64,000 nucleotides of DNA from Brevipalpus yothersi. Taxonomy: Eukaryota; Arthropoda; Arachnida; Trombidiformes; Tenuipalpidae. The DNA lies in assembly GCA_003956705.1 (NCBI GenBank), contig QZCP01000223.1:84364-148363 (forward strand), read 5' to 3'. Within the stretch, counting starts at the first letter, position 1, and each line of letters begins with the position of its first letter. Positions 1-13,100 of this stretch are shown one piece after another. The notes beneath the pieces were generated by a model. That model was given only the letters and a program-made list of their open reading frames with translations. It had not been told where the DNA came from and ran no database searches. The position numbers and the translations under genes are program-made.

Positions 1-381
1 GAGAGAGAGATGAAGGGAATGAAGTAGCTAGCAATTAAAAACTCAACATTGGTGTATGATGATGATGAACAAAAAAACTTGCCGAAAGAGAGAATCAACA
101 AGATCTATTTTTTGAATTTTTTAAGTTTACTGAATATCACATTAGATACAGAGTAGTGTCATAAAGCTGCATAATTATAAATTGTGAGTGTTCAAGAGAG
201 TTGGATAAGAAAAAAGCGTATCAGAGAGCTTGGGGGCAAAGATATGTGAGGAGTAAAAGGGATTTATATTTATATATATATAGAGAGAGAGAGAGAGATA
301 AAGAGAGAGAAAGAGAGTCTTGAACTTTGAATGACTTGGAGTGGTGGTTGTTATCAAAAAAATTTCTCAGGTGGTTTAGGG
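1..381. other. 3' flank of the prosaposin gene, no gene seen
   Basis: This stretch lies beyond the stop codon of the minus-strand prosaposin gene. It holds short GA-rich tracts, at the left edge and near 281-316, and an AT-rich stretch near 261-280. The open frames here are low-complexity and do not look coding. Confidence 0.6.
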
Positions 382-3300
382 TTACTCGATCGCTTTCCAA
401 ACCTTTGATTCACAGAATTTGGTGGCCTATTGGAAGAAAGTTGAGAAAAACAAAAACAATTAATGAGAATTGGTATCCATGTGATTTCAAAGATTCTTGA
501 TCACTCACTTTGCAGGCTTCTGCATGAGCTTGAGTATGGCACCAATAAGTAGGTCCGAATGTACACTTTTCACCTCCCAAAAGATGAGGGTGGGGATTAG
601 TATGATAGCAAAGATCTACCACAGAACATATTTTGGCAGGCTTCTCGAAGGCTTTCAATGTAAGGAAGTGTTTTCCAAAGGCATTGTAGAGATCTTTACA
701 CTGTGAGAAAATAAGAGATAGATTAAAATTCGAAAATCAAAAAAAAATTTGAATCAATATTCCTATCAGTAACTTTACCTGATCTAATTTGCTTTCAGTG
801 TGATGGGCACAGGCACGAGACCCGATCTCTTCTGTGGGAGTTGATGGAGTAATTTCCATTGAACTAAGTTTGGTGACAAGATCAACGCAGAGATTACAAG
901 TTTTCTCCTGGTCAGCATGTTGGAAAACAAAATCGACCTGAGGAGTACTGGGAGCGGAAACTGGAAGAGCCACAATCTGTGGGCAAAGCTTCAATTCTCG
1001 CTCACACACAATATCGGGATCAAAAATTTTCAAGGCAATCATTTGAATGATACTGTCACCATATTGAGCAATGAAACTTTGACATGCTTCCTTCATCTGT
1101 GAATTCACAAGACGAACGCATAAGTCTTTTCGAATGAAATTGGTGATCTCTTCCTCCGTCTTATAGTTGTAAAGTTCTTGCTGAATAATGCGGGCCACAG
1201 CTTGACATTCAAAACAGACGGTGAATTTTTTTTCACCCTCACTTTCGACTTCATTATTGCGTTCCTCAAGCTCTCCACTTCTTGATGCTTCAACTGGATT
1301 CTCTTCTCTTTCGCCAACAAAACCTTTTTGGCTATCACAAAGATTCAGATTAGCGCACGCCACATCAGGATCAGTTTGCTTCTCCAACATATCCAGTATA
1401 CGGGCAAAATATTTGTCCAACACTTGTTCACATTTCTCTTTTGCTGGGCAAGAATTGCAAACTTTTTCCAATGCCTCGGCAATACTGGTTCCATTTTGTT
1501 CGATTATGTCATGTACAGTGGAAAAAATTGATTTGCAAACGTCACACAGAGGAGAATTTTCTTCATTTTTTGCCACTGCCTTGCGATCGAGAGTCATCAT
1601 TGGAACAACATCGGATGTTTCCTCAGGTCTAGGCCGTGCAATAGCTTTGCGCTCAAGAAGAAGCATCGGCAGCATGTTGCCTGATTCCTGAGGCTTAGTT
1701 CGTACAATTGCCTTGCCTTCTAGTAGAACCATTGGGACAACATCGACAATTACACCAGCATTATTTGAAGCCCTCTTTTGTGGACAGAAACTCATCAGAT
1801 AGCAAGCTTCTTTTGGATCAGTAGTTTGAAGAAGAACCTCTATGATCTGAGCAGTATACTGATCGACAAACTTTTCACACTGCAATTTACGAGTTGATGG
1901 GAAAACTTGGTCGCAAACTTTGTCCAAGGCCTCCTCAATTTTTTTCTCAGTTTTCTCACTCTGAATGTATTCATAGAGGAACTTGAATATCTTTCGACAG
2001 AGAATGCATTCAGGGTCGACAGTTTTAGGCTTCTCAGATCTAGATGAGTCACAAAGTCCCAACTTTTCACAGGCTTCTTTTGGATCTTTTGCTTCTGCAA
2101 TCACTTTGACTAGCTCATCTTCATATGCTTTGAGCATTATCTTGCATGAATTTTGTTGGCTTTCAGGCAAAGCAGAGCATGCACTATTGATTGCTCGGTC
2201 AATTTCTTCCTCAGTACTGTTAGCGCTTAAAACATTATAGATTTTGCTCATGACCTGCTGACAGAAGTTACATGCGACACTACGTTGTCTCAAATTTTCG
2301 AAGAATGTTATATCGTCTGCAGATTTACAGCCAAACATCAAACATATTACTTCTGGTCCCATGCCGCGAGTGAAAATATCGACCATCTCTTTGGTGTACT
2401 TCTCGACTCGTTGTTGGCATTCAATCATTTTCTGATCTTTAAAGAGTTTAGTACACGTTTCTTCGAGCACAGCCTCAATATCATGAACAGTTGCGTTTTT
2501 CTCCAATTCCCTAGCAATAATATGCATGAAAAGATGGCAGAGTATGCATTGTGGACCAGCTTTGGTTTTCTCTTCCTGTGTTTCTCGATCCAATAATTCG
2601 CCAAACGGAGCAGGATAAATATTGATGACTTCGGCCAAAGTTAACTCAGTAACTTTAACACTGCCAACAGTGCCTGGTGTTTGACAAGCTCCAACTTGTT
2701 CACAGAATTTGCGAGAATCAAACTTCTCACGAATAAATTTGAAGATATTGTCAAGATTTTCATCCAACAGCTCAGTGCACTTGATTGTGAAAAGGAGAAA
2801 AAATTAGTCCATTTTATAAATAAAGAAGCAAACTTTTAGAAGATGAGATGAATGCTCGTAGAAAATATTTTTCATTACCTCATGACGAAGCTCCTTGACA
2901 GCTTTGCATCCTGATTCGAGAACCATTTTCACTTCGGTGATAGTTTGAGGAGAAGAGACAATCTCTTTCACATGACTGAGGGTATTCATGCAGAAATCAC
3001 ATTCCACATCACCTGGACGTGGTGATGGTGGTGGTGGAGGACGAGATGCAGCATCTTCACCCAATCGGGAAGACCTTGGTGTGGGACAAGCATCAATTCT
3101 CATGCAAAACTGGCTTGTATCCTGTAAGATATATGGGAATTTATGTTCCATTAGTTACATTGATGTCACTGCCATTCCTCTATTTTGCTTCATCGCCAAA
3201 GTGCGGGCATGACGAAATTTTTCAGGATAATTATGATCAACTTACAATTTTACCGAGCCTTGACTCGATGCTGTTGATTAAATAATGACACTAGAAAGGA

Positions 3301-3429
3301 ATGAAAAAAGGAGTGCATGAGAATATATATAATAATAGAAATTAGAGGCCTTGGAAAAGTGTACTCTAAAGCCTTTGGATGATGTTTCATCTTTTGCTCT
3401 CTTTTTCTCTCTGTCAGAGAAGACGTACT

Positions 3430-3517
<88 letters not shown>

Positions 3518-4693
3518 TTTTCATTTCCTGTATCATCATCACGAGATTCTGATCCTACATGGAGAGCCAGTTCATTGGCGATATACGGATGTAAGGTTCA
3601 ATATTGAATTTTATGTATACGAATTGTTGTTCTTTTTCTAGAGACTTCTAGTGTGTGAGAGTGTGTGATGATAAGCTAAATGAACTGAAAAAGTGAATTA
3701 AGAATGAACAACAAGATAAGAGAATAAGTTAAGTACCACTTCATCATTGGAGCCGAAACCAGATTTCATACACCATTTTATCAAGTTATATCTGGTTTCT
3801 CGATCTTGCATAGCGTTGAAGAGTTTCTTGGAAAAAGATGCCAAACGAGTGCATGACTGACAATATGAAGTAGAGTTGGTGTTGGTATTGGTGGGCTTAC
3901 ATTGAGCCAAACCTGCAAGAAGACAATGAAAAGAATTCCAGAGTCATGAGAAGAATGCATTTGTCATCATCATTTCTTGTGATTGCAATTGGATATTCTA
4001 CTATTAAATCGAATATTTATCGATCATCATGGGGTAAAGCCATGATGAGGAACTGTTTTTCGGACAAAAATAAGAGGGATATTGTTTGCTAGAATCTGAA
4101 TCTTGGCCAGCTAATCGAGTATGATCCCTGAATAAAATACTGACTTATTTGTCAGCCCATGGACATGAATATTAATCCTAAGAAATAAACAACTCTCAAG
4201 ATAAAGATGCACTGAAGATGCAAGAGAAAGAGAAAAGTTTCCATGAATCTCTGAGCTTAGGATATTTCATCAGGCTTAGTAACCATTGTAATATGAAAGT
4301 TTAGGCTAACATCAACATACTCTGATGGACAAACAATGAGCTTATACTATCAGTGGCTTAATTAACCATAACTGGACACCATGATAAGTTGAAAGAAAAG
4401 TTGCCGATTGCCTTGGCAATCAAACACATTTTTGGTGAATCATTTGAATGAGAACATGAGGCCATATCAAGGCAAGGTATCGGGTAATGGATGGAAAGAG
4501 TAATTCAGAGGTAACATCAGCAAACTATGGCTAAACATTTGAATAAAGTAGTCACGAGTAACAATTTATTTAACTATTAGCTGAACTTGTGTACCATAAT
4601 TTAGTAGTAGCAAAAAGTAAGCCCATTAAAGCAAGACGCATATTATTTTTACTTACCGAAAACAAACAAAACAACAAGAAATGACTTGATCAT
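382..4693 (-). CDS. Prosaposin-like precursor with eight saposin B domains, seven exons
   Basis: Saposins are small lysosomal lipid-binding proteins cut from one precursor; they present sphingolipids to hydrolases. Exons in reading order: 4693-4657, 3912-3737, 3290-3246, 3121-2879, 2779-779, 700-509, 426-382. All join in phase and give about 912 residues. Exon 1 encodes a signal peptide (MIKSFLVVLFVFG). I count eight saposin B units, each with the CxxC...C...C...C...C pattern, the first from about residue 30 and the second from about 127. The protein ends in a saposin A type motif (CTFGPTYWC, then two more Cys) split across the last two exons. The 45-nt third exon supplies the fourth Cys of domain 1; without it that domain would be short. 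Vertebrate prosaposin has four saposin B units, so this one is expanded. A linker between units 5 and 6 carries three copies of a roughly 20-residue repeat. The family is certain; exact exon edges are read by eye. Confidence 0.93.
3433..3514. repeat. (GA)n microsatellite, about 82 bp
   Basis: An uninterrupted AG dinucleotide array. It lies in the intron between the second and third coding exons of the prosaposin gene. Confidence 0.98.
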
Positions 4694-4973
4694 CGTGATG
4701 AAAGAAGTGATCTGTGGCTATTAACCACTATCTATACAAAACTAAACTGTTCTTATTTGATAATAAAGTTCACCAAAAGTCACTTATACACAAAAAAAAG
4801 TTATACTAATGTCAAAAACACGGAACAATTAAACTGTTTTTAGTAGTTGGAAGACTTTACATTGAGGCATTTAATTCATCCAATGTTGTTGCTTCTCTTT
4901 ACTCTCTCGCTTGGAAATATCTTCTCTCTCTCTCTCTTCTCTCTCTTCTGCCAAGCGCCTCCTCTTCCTCCCA

Positions 4974-5009
<36 letters not shown>

Positions 5010-5652
5010 TTTTTCTTTCCATCTCTCTGTCTCTCTTTTTCTCTTTCTTTTTCCTCCTCTTTTTTCTTTCTTTATTTCCCTTTTTCTCTGTACGATAACA
5101 ACCGGCAGTGGAGATGAGTATTCAATTTTTTCATCACTTTAATCCCGTTCTTCCAGTTGATTTAATCGCAAAAATGATGATAAAAAACGCTTCCGATAGA
5201 CTTGAAAGTAAGATGATGGCTTCAAACTGATGCTGAGGCTGATGGAGAAAGAGAGAGAACATCAGCACGGAAAAAGATACACTTTCTTCTTCTTGTTCAT
5301 CTCTTTTCCGTGGGTTGTTGGTCTCGGTCTCGGTAACAAACTTGCTGCTCAACATTGCAAGAGAGAAAAAGAGATTATCTCTTGTAAGACTTCCCAACAT
5401 TTATGAATATACACATGATAACTTCCGAGAGCCGCTTTTCAATCATGAAAAAATGTTCATCTCTCTCTCTCTCCTTATCATGCATGAGATGAAATTTTTC
5501 TTCGTTGTTGAGTAAAAGTGCTATGAATTGGCTGAAAAATGAATACTCTGGAGTGTTTACAACGATTCATCATCATTTTCTGTGATTTTCGTTTCATTTT
5601 TTTTAGCTCAACATGTTATTTTCAATCGGAATATTCTTCCATTCCTCATTAT

Positions 5653-5715
<63 letters not shown>

Positions 5716-5922
5716 CAATTAGCTATCATGCTGGGCAGAAAATATTCGGTTGAGAAAGAAAATTCATCGAAATGCAAAGGTAAATTTACATCAGAACGTA
5801 TGAAATGATGCATTTATTGTAAGCAATTTAAGGTGGAAAAATCTCATTAAAAATAAATATTATTACAAGAAGAAAAAAAGACACACACACATACAGTAAA
5901 TATATTTCCGTTACAAGAAAAA
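4694..5922. other. Intergenic region with pyrimidine tract and (GA)n array
   Basis: This is the upstream side of the prosaposin gene and the downstream side of the acid phosphatase gene. It contains a long CT/TTTC-rich tract at about 4921-5090 and a (GA)n array at about 5655-5712. The open frames are low-complexity or lack homology that I recognise. The prosaposin promoter probably lies just above 4693, but I see no clear core motif. Confidence 0.6.
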
Positions 5923-7802
5923 TTATTCTCGTGAAGGTATTTCTTGATATCCTTCCCTAGACGTACTGCTGTATCGATATTTGAGAAACATGAGAGCAAC
6001 AACTAAAACAATTAAAATAATTAGAGCCATTAAAACAAGGAAGAAAGGATCATTCCATACACTTGTACACTCTCCTAGACCACACTCTTTCTCCCAATCA
6101 TTAGCAATATGTGTATCTAAATGAGCAAAGAATTTATCAAGTGAACATTCATATGAATTATTGCAATACACTTGTTTCAGCCGTAACGGTTCAGATGCTT
6201 CCGTATCATTCCAATAAAATAGGTGAACAAATCTTTGATTCTCTGAATTCTTATGAACTTCAATGATAACAGTCGATCCATATGGTGGCAACACGTAATT
6301 GAACGATTGTAGACCAATAAGTATTGCCGCAATCATACTATCATGAGTAGCATAGGCAACCAATCGAGATTTTAAAGGATCAATTCTCTGTTCAACAGTC
6401 TTGTTAACAATTCGTTCCTTTATATCTTTAAACAGATAAGTTAATCGTAATCGAAGTATTTTATCGGAACTTTGAGCGATATAATAACTAAGATCGCTAA
6501 CTTTGTTTAACTCTTCGAAAAAAGAATCGCTCATCCAACTTGGTAACACAAGACCCTGGGATCTTTCGATTTGCATACATGTTATATAATCAGAAACAGC
6601 ACTTGGTGTATCAAGAATTACTCCCGTTTTGTTTCGTATAAGTTCCAAGTAATGCGAGATATTTTTCATCGCTTCCTGGGAAAGATCATTATGAAGAAGT
6701 CTCTGTTTTTCTTGATCACCTTCCGGACATCTTGAATCGGTGGTGAGCATCTGAAGTTTTTCCATGAAAAAAATAGGAAAATGAAAGAGACAGTTAATTA
6801 TTAAACAGTGAATTAATGATGTAAACAAGTTTGTAACTCATGCCAGCGAAAAATATGAGGAATTAGTGTGTAAAAGAGAGAGAGAGAGAGAGAAAAATTA
6901 TTATTATTATTATCCAATAATAGCAATAAATCACTGTCAATACTTGTTGCCAAGCCTTCATATTACTTGGCATCAATAACGGAACTCGGGAAAAAAATTG
7001 AAAAAGTATCAACAACCATGTGATCTATTCAACGAAGCTGTCACGTATACGAGAAAATTTTTGATCTATATATCAAATGTAAGATCAATTGCAATCATTG
7101 AAATGATTAAACACTGAAATCATCCGATTTTTCTTCTTCAATCTTATATGTCTCAAGATAGCATCAGTGATACATACACACAAAGGAGTTCGTTCATCGC
7201 TCGATAAGATAATCTCTCTCAACCCAGTGATTCATTAACTTTGGATGATGATTATCATTAACGCATGAAAATGTCAACCATCTAATAGAGTAATTTCTCA
7301 CTTTTTTGGGAATAAAGTTTTCAAAAAAATGATGAAGACCATGAAAAGGGCAAGTTTTGGGTAAACTCTCTGATGATAGCTATACTATACTAAAATGTGG
7401 TCATTGTTAATGAACACCCTAGAAAGCTATTCTCTAATAATAGCAAAATTAACCTGAGTTTCCTGCTTAATTAATCTGGATAATTTCTCAACTATGAGAG
7501 AGAGTGGAGAAGAAAAGTTTTTTTTCTTTCTTCCTGTGCAAACTTTTGTAACTCTTCTTCAAGTGCAAAAACATGCTTGTTGACAAAATTTTTCTCAGCT
7601 ATTATTATCTTTTGAAGAATTAAGGGAAAACAACACCAACATCAGCCTGAAACTCTTTCTTTCTTCCAGCAAAAATAATATCAAACAGTGCGTATAAAGT
7701 GACTAGTAGAGAAGAAAAAAATTGTGAAACAAAATCAGGTAAAAACCTGGGCAAACAAGTGATGATGGTAAGAACAAAGGTAACCGATCTCGAAAAGAGA
7801 TT

Positions 7803-7873
<71 letters not shown>

Positions 7874-8710
7874 TCTCGAAATGCATGGATGAGAATCACA
7901 AAAGCGATGAGGAATTTTCTCCTCTCTTCCGATAAGTGTTAGATGAATATAATGAGAATTGTCTCAAGCTTCCCAGGAGAACCTTGCACTTTTGCAGTCT
8001 ACGTATGTGTGTGTGTCTATCTGAGATTACACTCAATTGTTTGCTTGATTAGACCATGATAAAGGAAAGAAAATGCTTACTCTGTCCTCTGAAGTGGGAA
8101 CAGTATGGATTGGAAGAGGCAAAAAGTCCGTTGAATTGTCATAAACCCATCTTTTTTCCGCTCTTTTAACATTGATGATGATGAAAAATGAGAAGATGGA
8201 AAGAAAAAAACAACATCAACAGTTAGGAATAGAGAAAGAAAAAAATCTCTATTAGACATCAATTGCCAAGGAATAAATAGCATTCCCTTCCTATTGCCAA
8301 TCAATCAATCAATCAAAGTGTACTCACTTGTAAAGACCGTGGAAAAGCATTTGAGCACTTTCAATACACCGATCTTTGAATGAACTTCTTATATACACTT
8401 CTCTTGGACTGTTTGTGAGAAAATCGTTGTATCGTGCACGCAATGATCGACCAAATCGATACATTCGACGTTTTCCAGCGGCCAATAGCTGGACATCACC
8501 ATCAGGCCAATATGATTCATTTGCATATGGATCACCGGCAAAAAATTTGTATGGAGTTCGATCTGCATGTCGAAATGCCATGATAACCAATTCCAATTGG
8601 CGATCAGCTGATAACTGGGCAACACTGTTGTACTCCATCAGGCTCAACAGGAAAGAAATTACAAGTAAAATTGAACACATTGAAAACGAATATCGGCCGG
8701 ATGAATACAT
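5923..8710 (-). CDS. Histidine acid phosphatase, membrane-anchored, three exons
   Basis: This is a member of the lysosomal/prostatic acid phosphatase family (histidine phosphatase clade 2), which hydrolyses phosphomonoesters at acid pH through a phosphohistidine. Exons: 8710-8328, 8162-8081, 6750-5923, in phase, 430 residues. The frame opens upstream of 8710, but the ATG there is followed by a good signal sequence (about residues 10-33). Near residues 47-53 the motif is RHADRTP, where the family has RHGxRxP. The middle exon matches the family's IPxHTVP-SED segment, and residues 288-292 (YATHD) stand for the HD proton-donor motif. A membrane span lies at about 391-411, followed by a 19-residue tail with GYQEI. 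This fits the YxxPhi lysosomal sorting signal seen in lysosomal acid phosphatase. Likely topology: lumenal catalytic domain, single span, short cytosolic tail. The Gly-to-Ala change in RHG is unusual, and I cannot say whether activity is kept. Confidence 0.92.
7806..7866. repeat. (TC)n microsatellite, about 60 bp
   Basis: A CT dinucleotide array inside the second intron of the acid phosphatase gene. It reads as GA on the gene's own strand. Confidence 0.97.
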
Positions 8711-10177
8711 GGTTGATTGTATGATTATGAATAACTCTAATAGAACCGCACAAGTAAAATGAGTTTGTATTCTTTTCTCAAACCAAACTTTGTCCAACAA
8801 TTTCTCTCTCTTTCTCTCGCTCACTATGACAACATTACAATCAACCAGATAAATCAACTCTGGTCCGATTGTCAATAGTTTATCTGACACAACACATTCC
8901 ACCAAACACAACTATGGGAGGTTATTTTGGACAAACTTTTATCACTATTATCCTCAGAACAAAGCAGAGGATTTGATTGTTTTTATTCTCTTCTCTCAAC
9001 TTGATACAATCGTTCAATAGACTTTCGAGCACGCTTCTTGCTGTTGTTTACCAACAAAAACAATGACGCAATCGATAGAGGAACCTTTTTCGAAGTAAGT
9101 GTTAAACTTCTCGGGTCTAGTAAAATATTCGCCCTTTTTGCCAAAAAAGGTGGACATCATTCAGTCATTTAGTAGACTCACAAAAAGAATGAATATGGGA
9201 GTTGATCATGGCAATTAGTTAAATATCGGAACATTTTCTGTCCAATAACAAAATACCTACATCATGACGATTAAGGATACAACCTTGAATTTCTCTTGAC
9301 AAACATGATGAGTCCTTAAGATAATTTTTTCTATCAATATGTATTGGAACAGATTATGAATCACTGTTTTTCACTGTATACTTCTTTTTCGAAATGCTGT
9401 GGTTGATTATCAACCATTCCATTAGGGAAAATCAATATCTGTCGATTTTCGAATCCATATCATCCACACCTTGAGCAATAATTGTTTGTCAATTGTTTGG
9501 ATTCGTAATCAAGTTTCTCATGATTCGCTTGGACTCATTCTACACTGAATTATCAATAAAATTGCTCCTGAGAACAATATTCACTTTGAAACCAAAGGGA
9601 AATTTTCTCGAAGCTCGAAGAATTTCCAGTAGATTCTTCAGATACAGAATTTCGTAAGTTCTTGGTATTCTTTTTGTATTCTTTTGGCAATTAATAGAAT
9701 TTTTCTTTCGACAATTTTTTGGGTCTACTTTAAAGGGCCAATAACACCGCTGCCATCTGATAGAGATAAGTTTTGAGTTGCAAAAAAATGATTGTAACCT
9801 TCGATCATAAAAAAAGCTTAAACATTTTATCAACGATCGAATTTATTTAAATTAATTTAAAAATTATCAGCAATCAGGATGAACAATAATAATAATAATA
9901 ATAATAATTATTTTTTTGGTGAGAGAATAAATTTTCTTTTTTTTTGAAAAATGATTGAAATGATGAGTGGACGTGCATGATAGTGTGTGAATGGAGACAA
10001 GAACGAAGAAAAATGATGTATCATTTAATTACCGGTAAACTCTGCATTCCAAAGTGCATATGATATGAGTATATCAATCAATAATCAGCATCAATTTTCA
10101 TCACTAACACCCACACACCTATCGATTGGCAAAAATCTTATCGGTTTTTTCTTAATTAAATCAAATCAAATTTTTTC
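8711..10177. other. Intergenic, AT-rich, no gene recognised
   Basis: This lies upstream of the acid phosphatase gene and downstream of the Q/P-rich gene. It includes a short (AAT)n run at about 9888-9908. One minus-strand open frame near 9540-9833 has no feature that I recognise and looks fortuitous. Confidence 0.55.
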
Positions 10178-13100
10178 CTAACGTCTCTTTCCAAGATGAA
10201 ATGGATGAGGTGGATGATGCTTCTGTTTACCAAATCCAACTCCTTTTTCGAGTACCACTCCGAACACAACTTTGCCATTAAGATTCATTCTCGGCTTAGG
10301 CAACAGTGGTAATAATAAAGTTTTGAATATTCCTAATGGACTAGTCATCACTTGACCTCCACCACCCATCGGACCACCGCCAAAGTGTAGTGTGATTCCT
10401 TTGGCTGGAGCCGATTCTTGATAACCACCGGGCTCATCATCTGGCAATTGTTGGGCTGAAAAATCAATCAGAGGCGGAGGACCGGCACTTTCCTGGGCAA
10501 CATAGGAATCACGATTAATGTAGGGACCCTGTGGTCTTTGGGGTGGTCCCATAGGCTGGGGAGGACCCACTGGACCTGGACCACCTTGATTAGCTGGCTC
10601 AAATACTGGGGCATATTGTGAAGGTGCCATATTGGAACCTGGTTGATTTGGATCCATCGGATTCACTTGGATGTGGCCCGGTAAGTTTGGATTTGGACTC
10701 ACAATAAATTGTTGTCCATTTTCGAAAATTATTTGAGGCTGCTGTTGCTGTGGTTGGGGTTGCTGTTGTTGGGATGGATGTAGCTGCTGGCCTTGCTGGG
10801 ATGGTGGCTGATACTGGAGATTGGGCATATTGGGTGGCGGCATGAAACTTTGCTGTGGATTTCCGTTTCCGGCGACATTTCGTAGCATTGTCTGTGGAAC
10901 AGGTCCATACATTTGGGGTGGCCCTTGTGGTCCTTGAGGTCCTGGTATTGCCTGAGGTATCTGAGATTGTGGTCCTTGTGGTATTCCTTGTGGCATCTGC
11001 GGGCCATGTAGTGTCTGGTGTGGGTGGCCCTGTCCACTTCTATATTGAATTTGATTTTGATTATGCATCACTTGAACAGGTGCTTGACCCATACGATTGG
11101 ATGGTAAATAAGTTACATGTTGCTGAGAAGCAGAGGCCATTGGATGATCAATACTCTCCTCCATTCCTCCTCCTACATCACTACTTCCGGTTTGCTGGTG
11201 CTGATGTTGGGACTGTTGCTGGTGATGATGATGGCGTTGATGAGAATGTTTATCTCGAGTATCTAGACGATAATGTGGTGGTGGACCCATCGGCCTATTG
11301 GCTTGACCACGACTTGGAGCTGGCTCATATTCATCTGTTTCCTGGTCATCATTAGCACTGGCATGTGGACCCAGTAAACTAGCGGATTCAAAAGAATTTC
11401 GATTACCATCTCTACTCGGTTCCAGGCTGAGTGTGAATCGATCTTCATCACTTCGCTTGTTGGCTATATGATGTCGAGCCAAGTACTGAGCTGCCGCCAG
11501 TAAAGTGTCACTATCACGAGTGAAAGATGCGGATTCAAATAAGCTTGTTCGATCTCGTGATAATCGACCACCTCCGGATGATGATGACGATGGTGATGAT
11601 GTACTGGATGCTGTGGGTGATGATTCACTCGTGGATGGGCCACTTTCGGTGGTGGATGATGGAGGTGGTTGGGTGGTGGTTTGTGGGCGAGATTCATTTG
11701 ATGATGAGCCAGATGAAGATCGCTTTTTGGAATCGGCAATCGGTGCCACCACCACAATGTGTGGTGAGCTGCCTTCACTCTTCCGTTGGGACACTAAACG
11801 GTCAATTACCTCGGCCACTCGAGCTCCGGTTGATTTTTTGGCATCAAGAGCTGATAATGATGAAAAACTTGGTCTATTTTCCGAATTCAAAGTGTCTAAA
11901 CCTGAGAGAAAAGAGTGTAAGGATGAAGAGAGAGAGAGAGAAAAATTAGACTATTAAAATGACAATGAAAGAGAGAATAGATATTCATGCATTTTTAATC
12001 ATTTTATTCTCAGGAGCTCATTTAATTCAATCATCTTCCTTTATCATTTGACTCCTCTTGTTAGTCCAACAATCAGGATGGATGAGCCCATTTTGTGTGT
12101 GTGTGTCCGAAAAAATGATAATGATAATACTGTTTTCCATTCACTACCACATCTAATCGAGCGCCTAATTTTTTTTTCTCTCTCTAACATCTATTAATAT
12201 ACATTGGCCAAAATGCTATCAAGTGGTCGAATAAGAATAAGTACGTGAACAATTTTTTCATGCAAATTAACTGAATCGAATCTGATTATTGTTATCATAA
12301 ACTTGACTGGTGAACACACTTGAACGATCGTGTAGTAGCCAACAGAGTTTCAATCGAACGTAAACTCTGTCGCCTGCAACTACTACTGTTACTATAAAGT
12401 GCGTTCTGATCACAACCCAATCATCTTGATTGTCACCACTCAAGTGCCAAAGTGTGTCTGCTGTGAGCCTGATTCGATTGCTGTCAAGATGCAAGGATTA
12501 TCATTCGCTCTATTTATTGTCGAACGATAAACTGAGAGAGAGAGAGACTGATACATCGAGTGAACAGGGTGGAGAGATCATCTTTATTTATAATAAGAAC
12601 TTAGCCCTCTCTCTCCAACATCTTTATAACTCTTCTCAGTTTGACATCATCTTCATCTGCCTCTCCTTGTTGATGCAAATCACGTATTAATATTCTGTTC
12701 TGTGATGATTGTCATGAGACCAAGAGAGAGAGAGAGAGAGAGAGATCAAATTCAATTTCTGTTCACAAACTTTCGATTGGAATTTAATTAAATTTGATCG
12801 CCACTCATGAGTAGCACACACTCGACATCTCTTTCAGACTTTGAGAGGGAAAGTTACGAACATTCAAGAGAAAGATGAAGAGTGGATAAGAGAAGAGTCA
12901 AAAGAAGATGAGGACTGAGATGATGGACTGTGATATAAGATGAGTTAAGAAAAGTTTTCATGTGACCCTATTGTTTGGCTGGTTGAGAGTAATAAAAATA
13001 TGAAGTGATTGAAGAAGAGAGAGAGAAAAAGAAAGAGAAAGAAAGGCAAGTGAACAAGTGAGAGTTGTTGTCGTAATCGTTCGCCTATCAAGCTTAAGCT

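Noticed and set aside
4847..5117. Leu/Ser/Phe-rich frames over the pyrimidine tract
   Set aside because: They are translations of CT/TTTC simple sequence and show no coding signature.
5539..5808. Frame containing a long Glu-Arg repeat
   Set aside because: The repeat is only a translated GA array; the same artefact recurs at every GA/TC array in the window.
11464..11957. Met/His- or Asp-rich frames overlapping the Q/P-rich gene
   Set aside because: They are alternative-frame readings of the same simple repeats; only the spliced minus-strand frame joins in phase.
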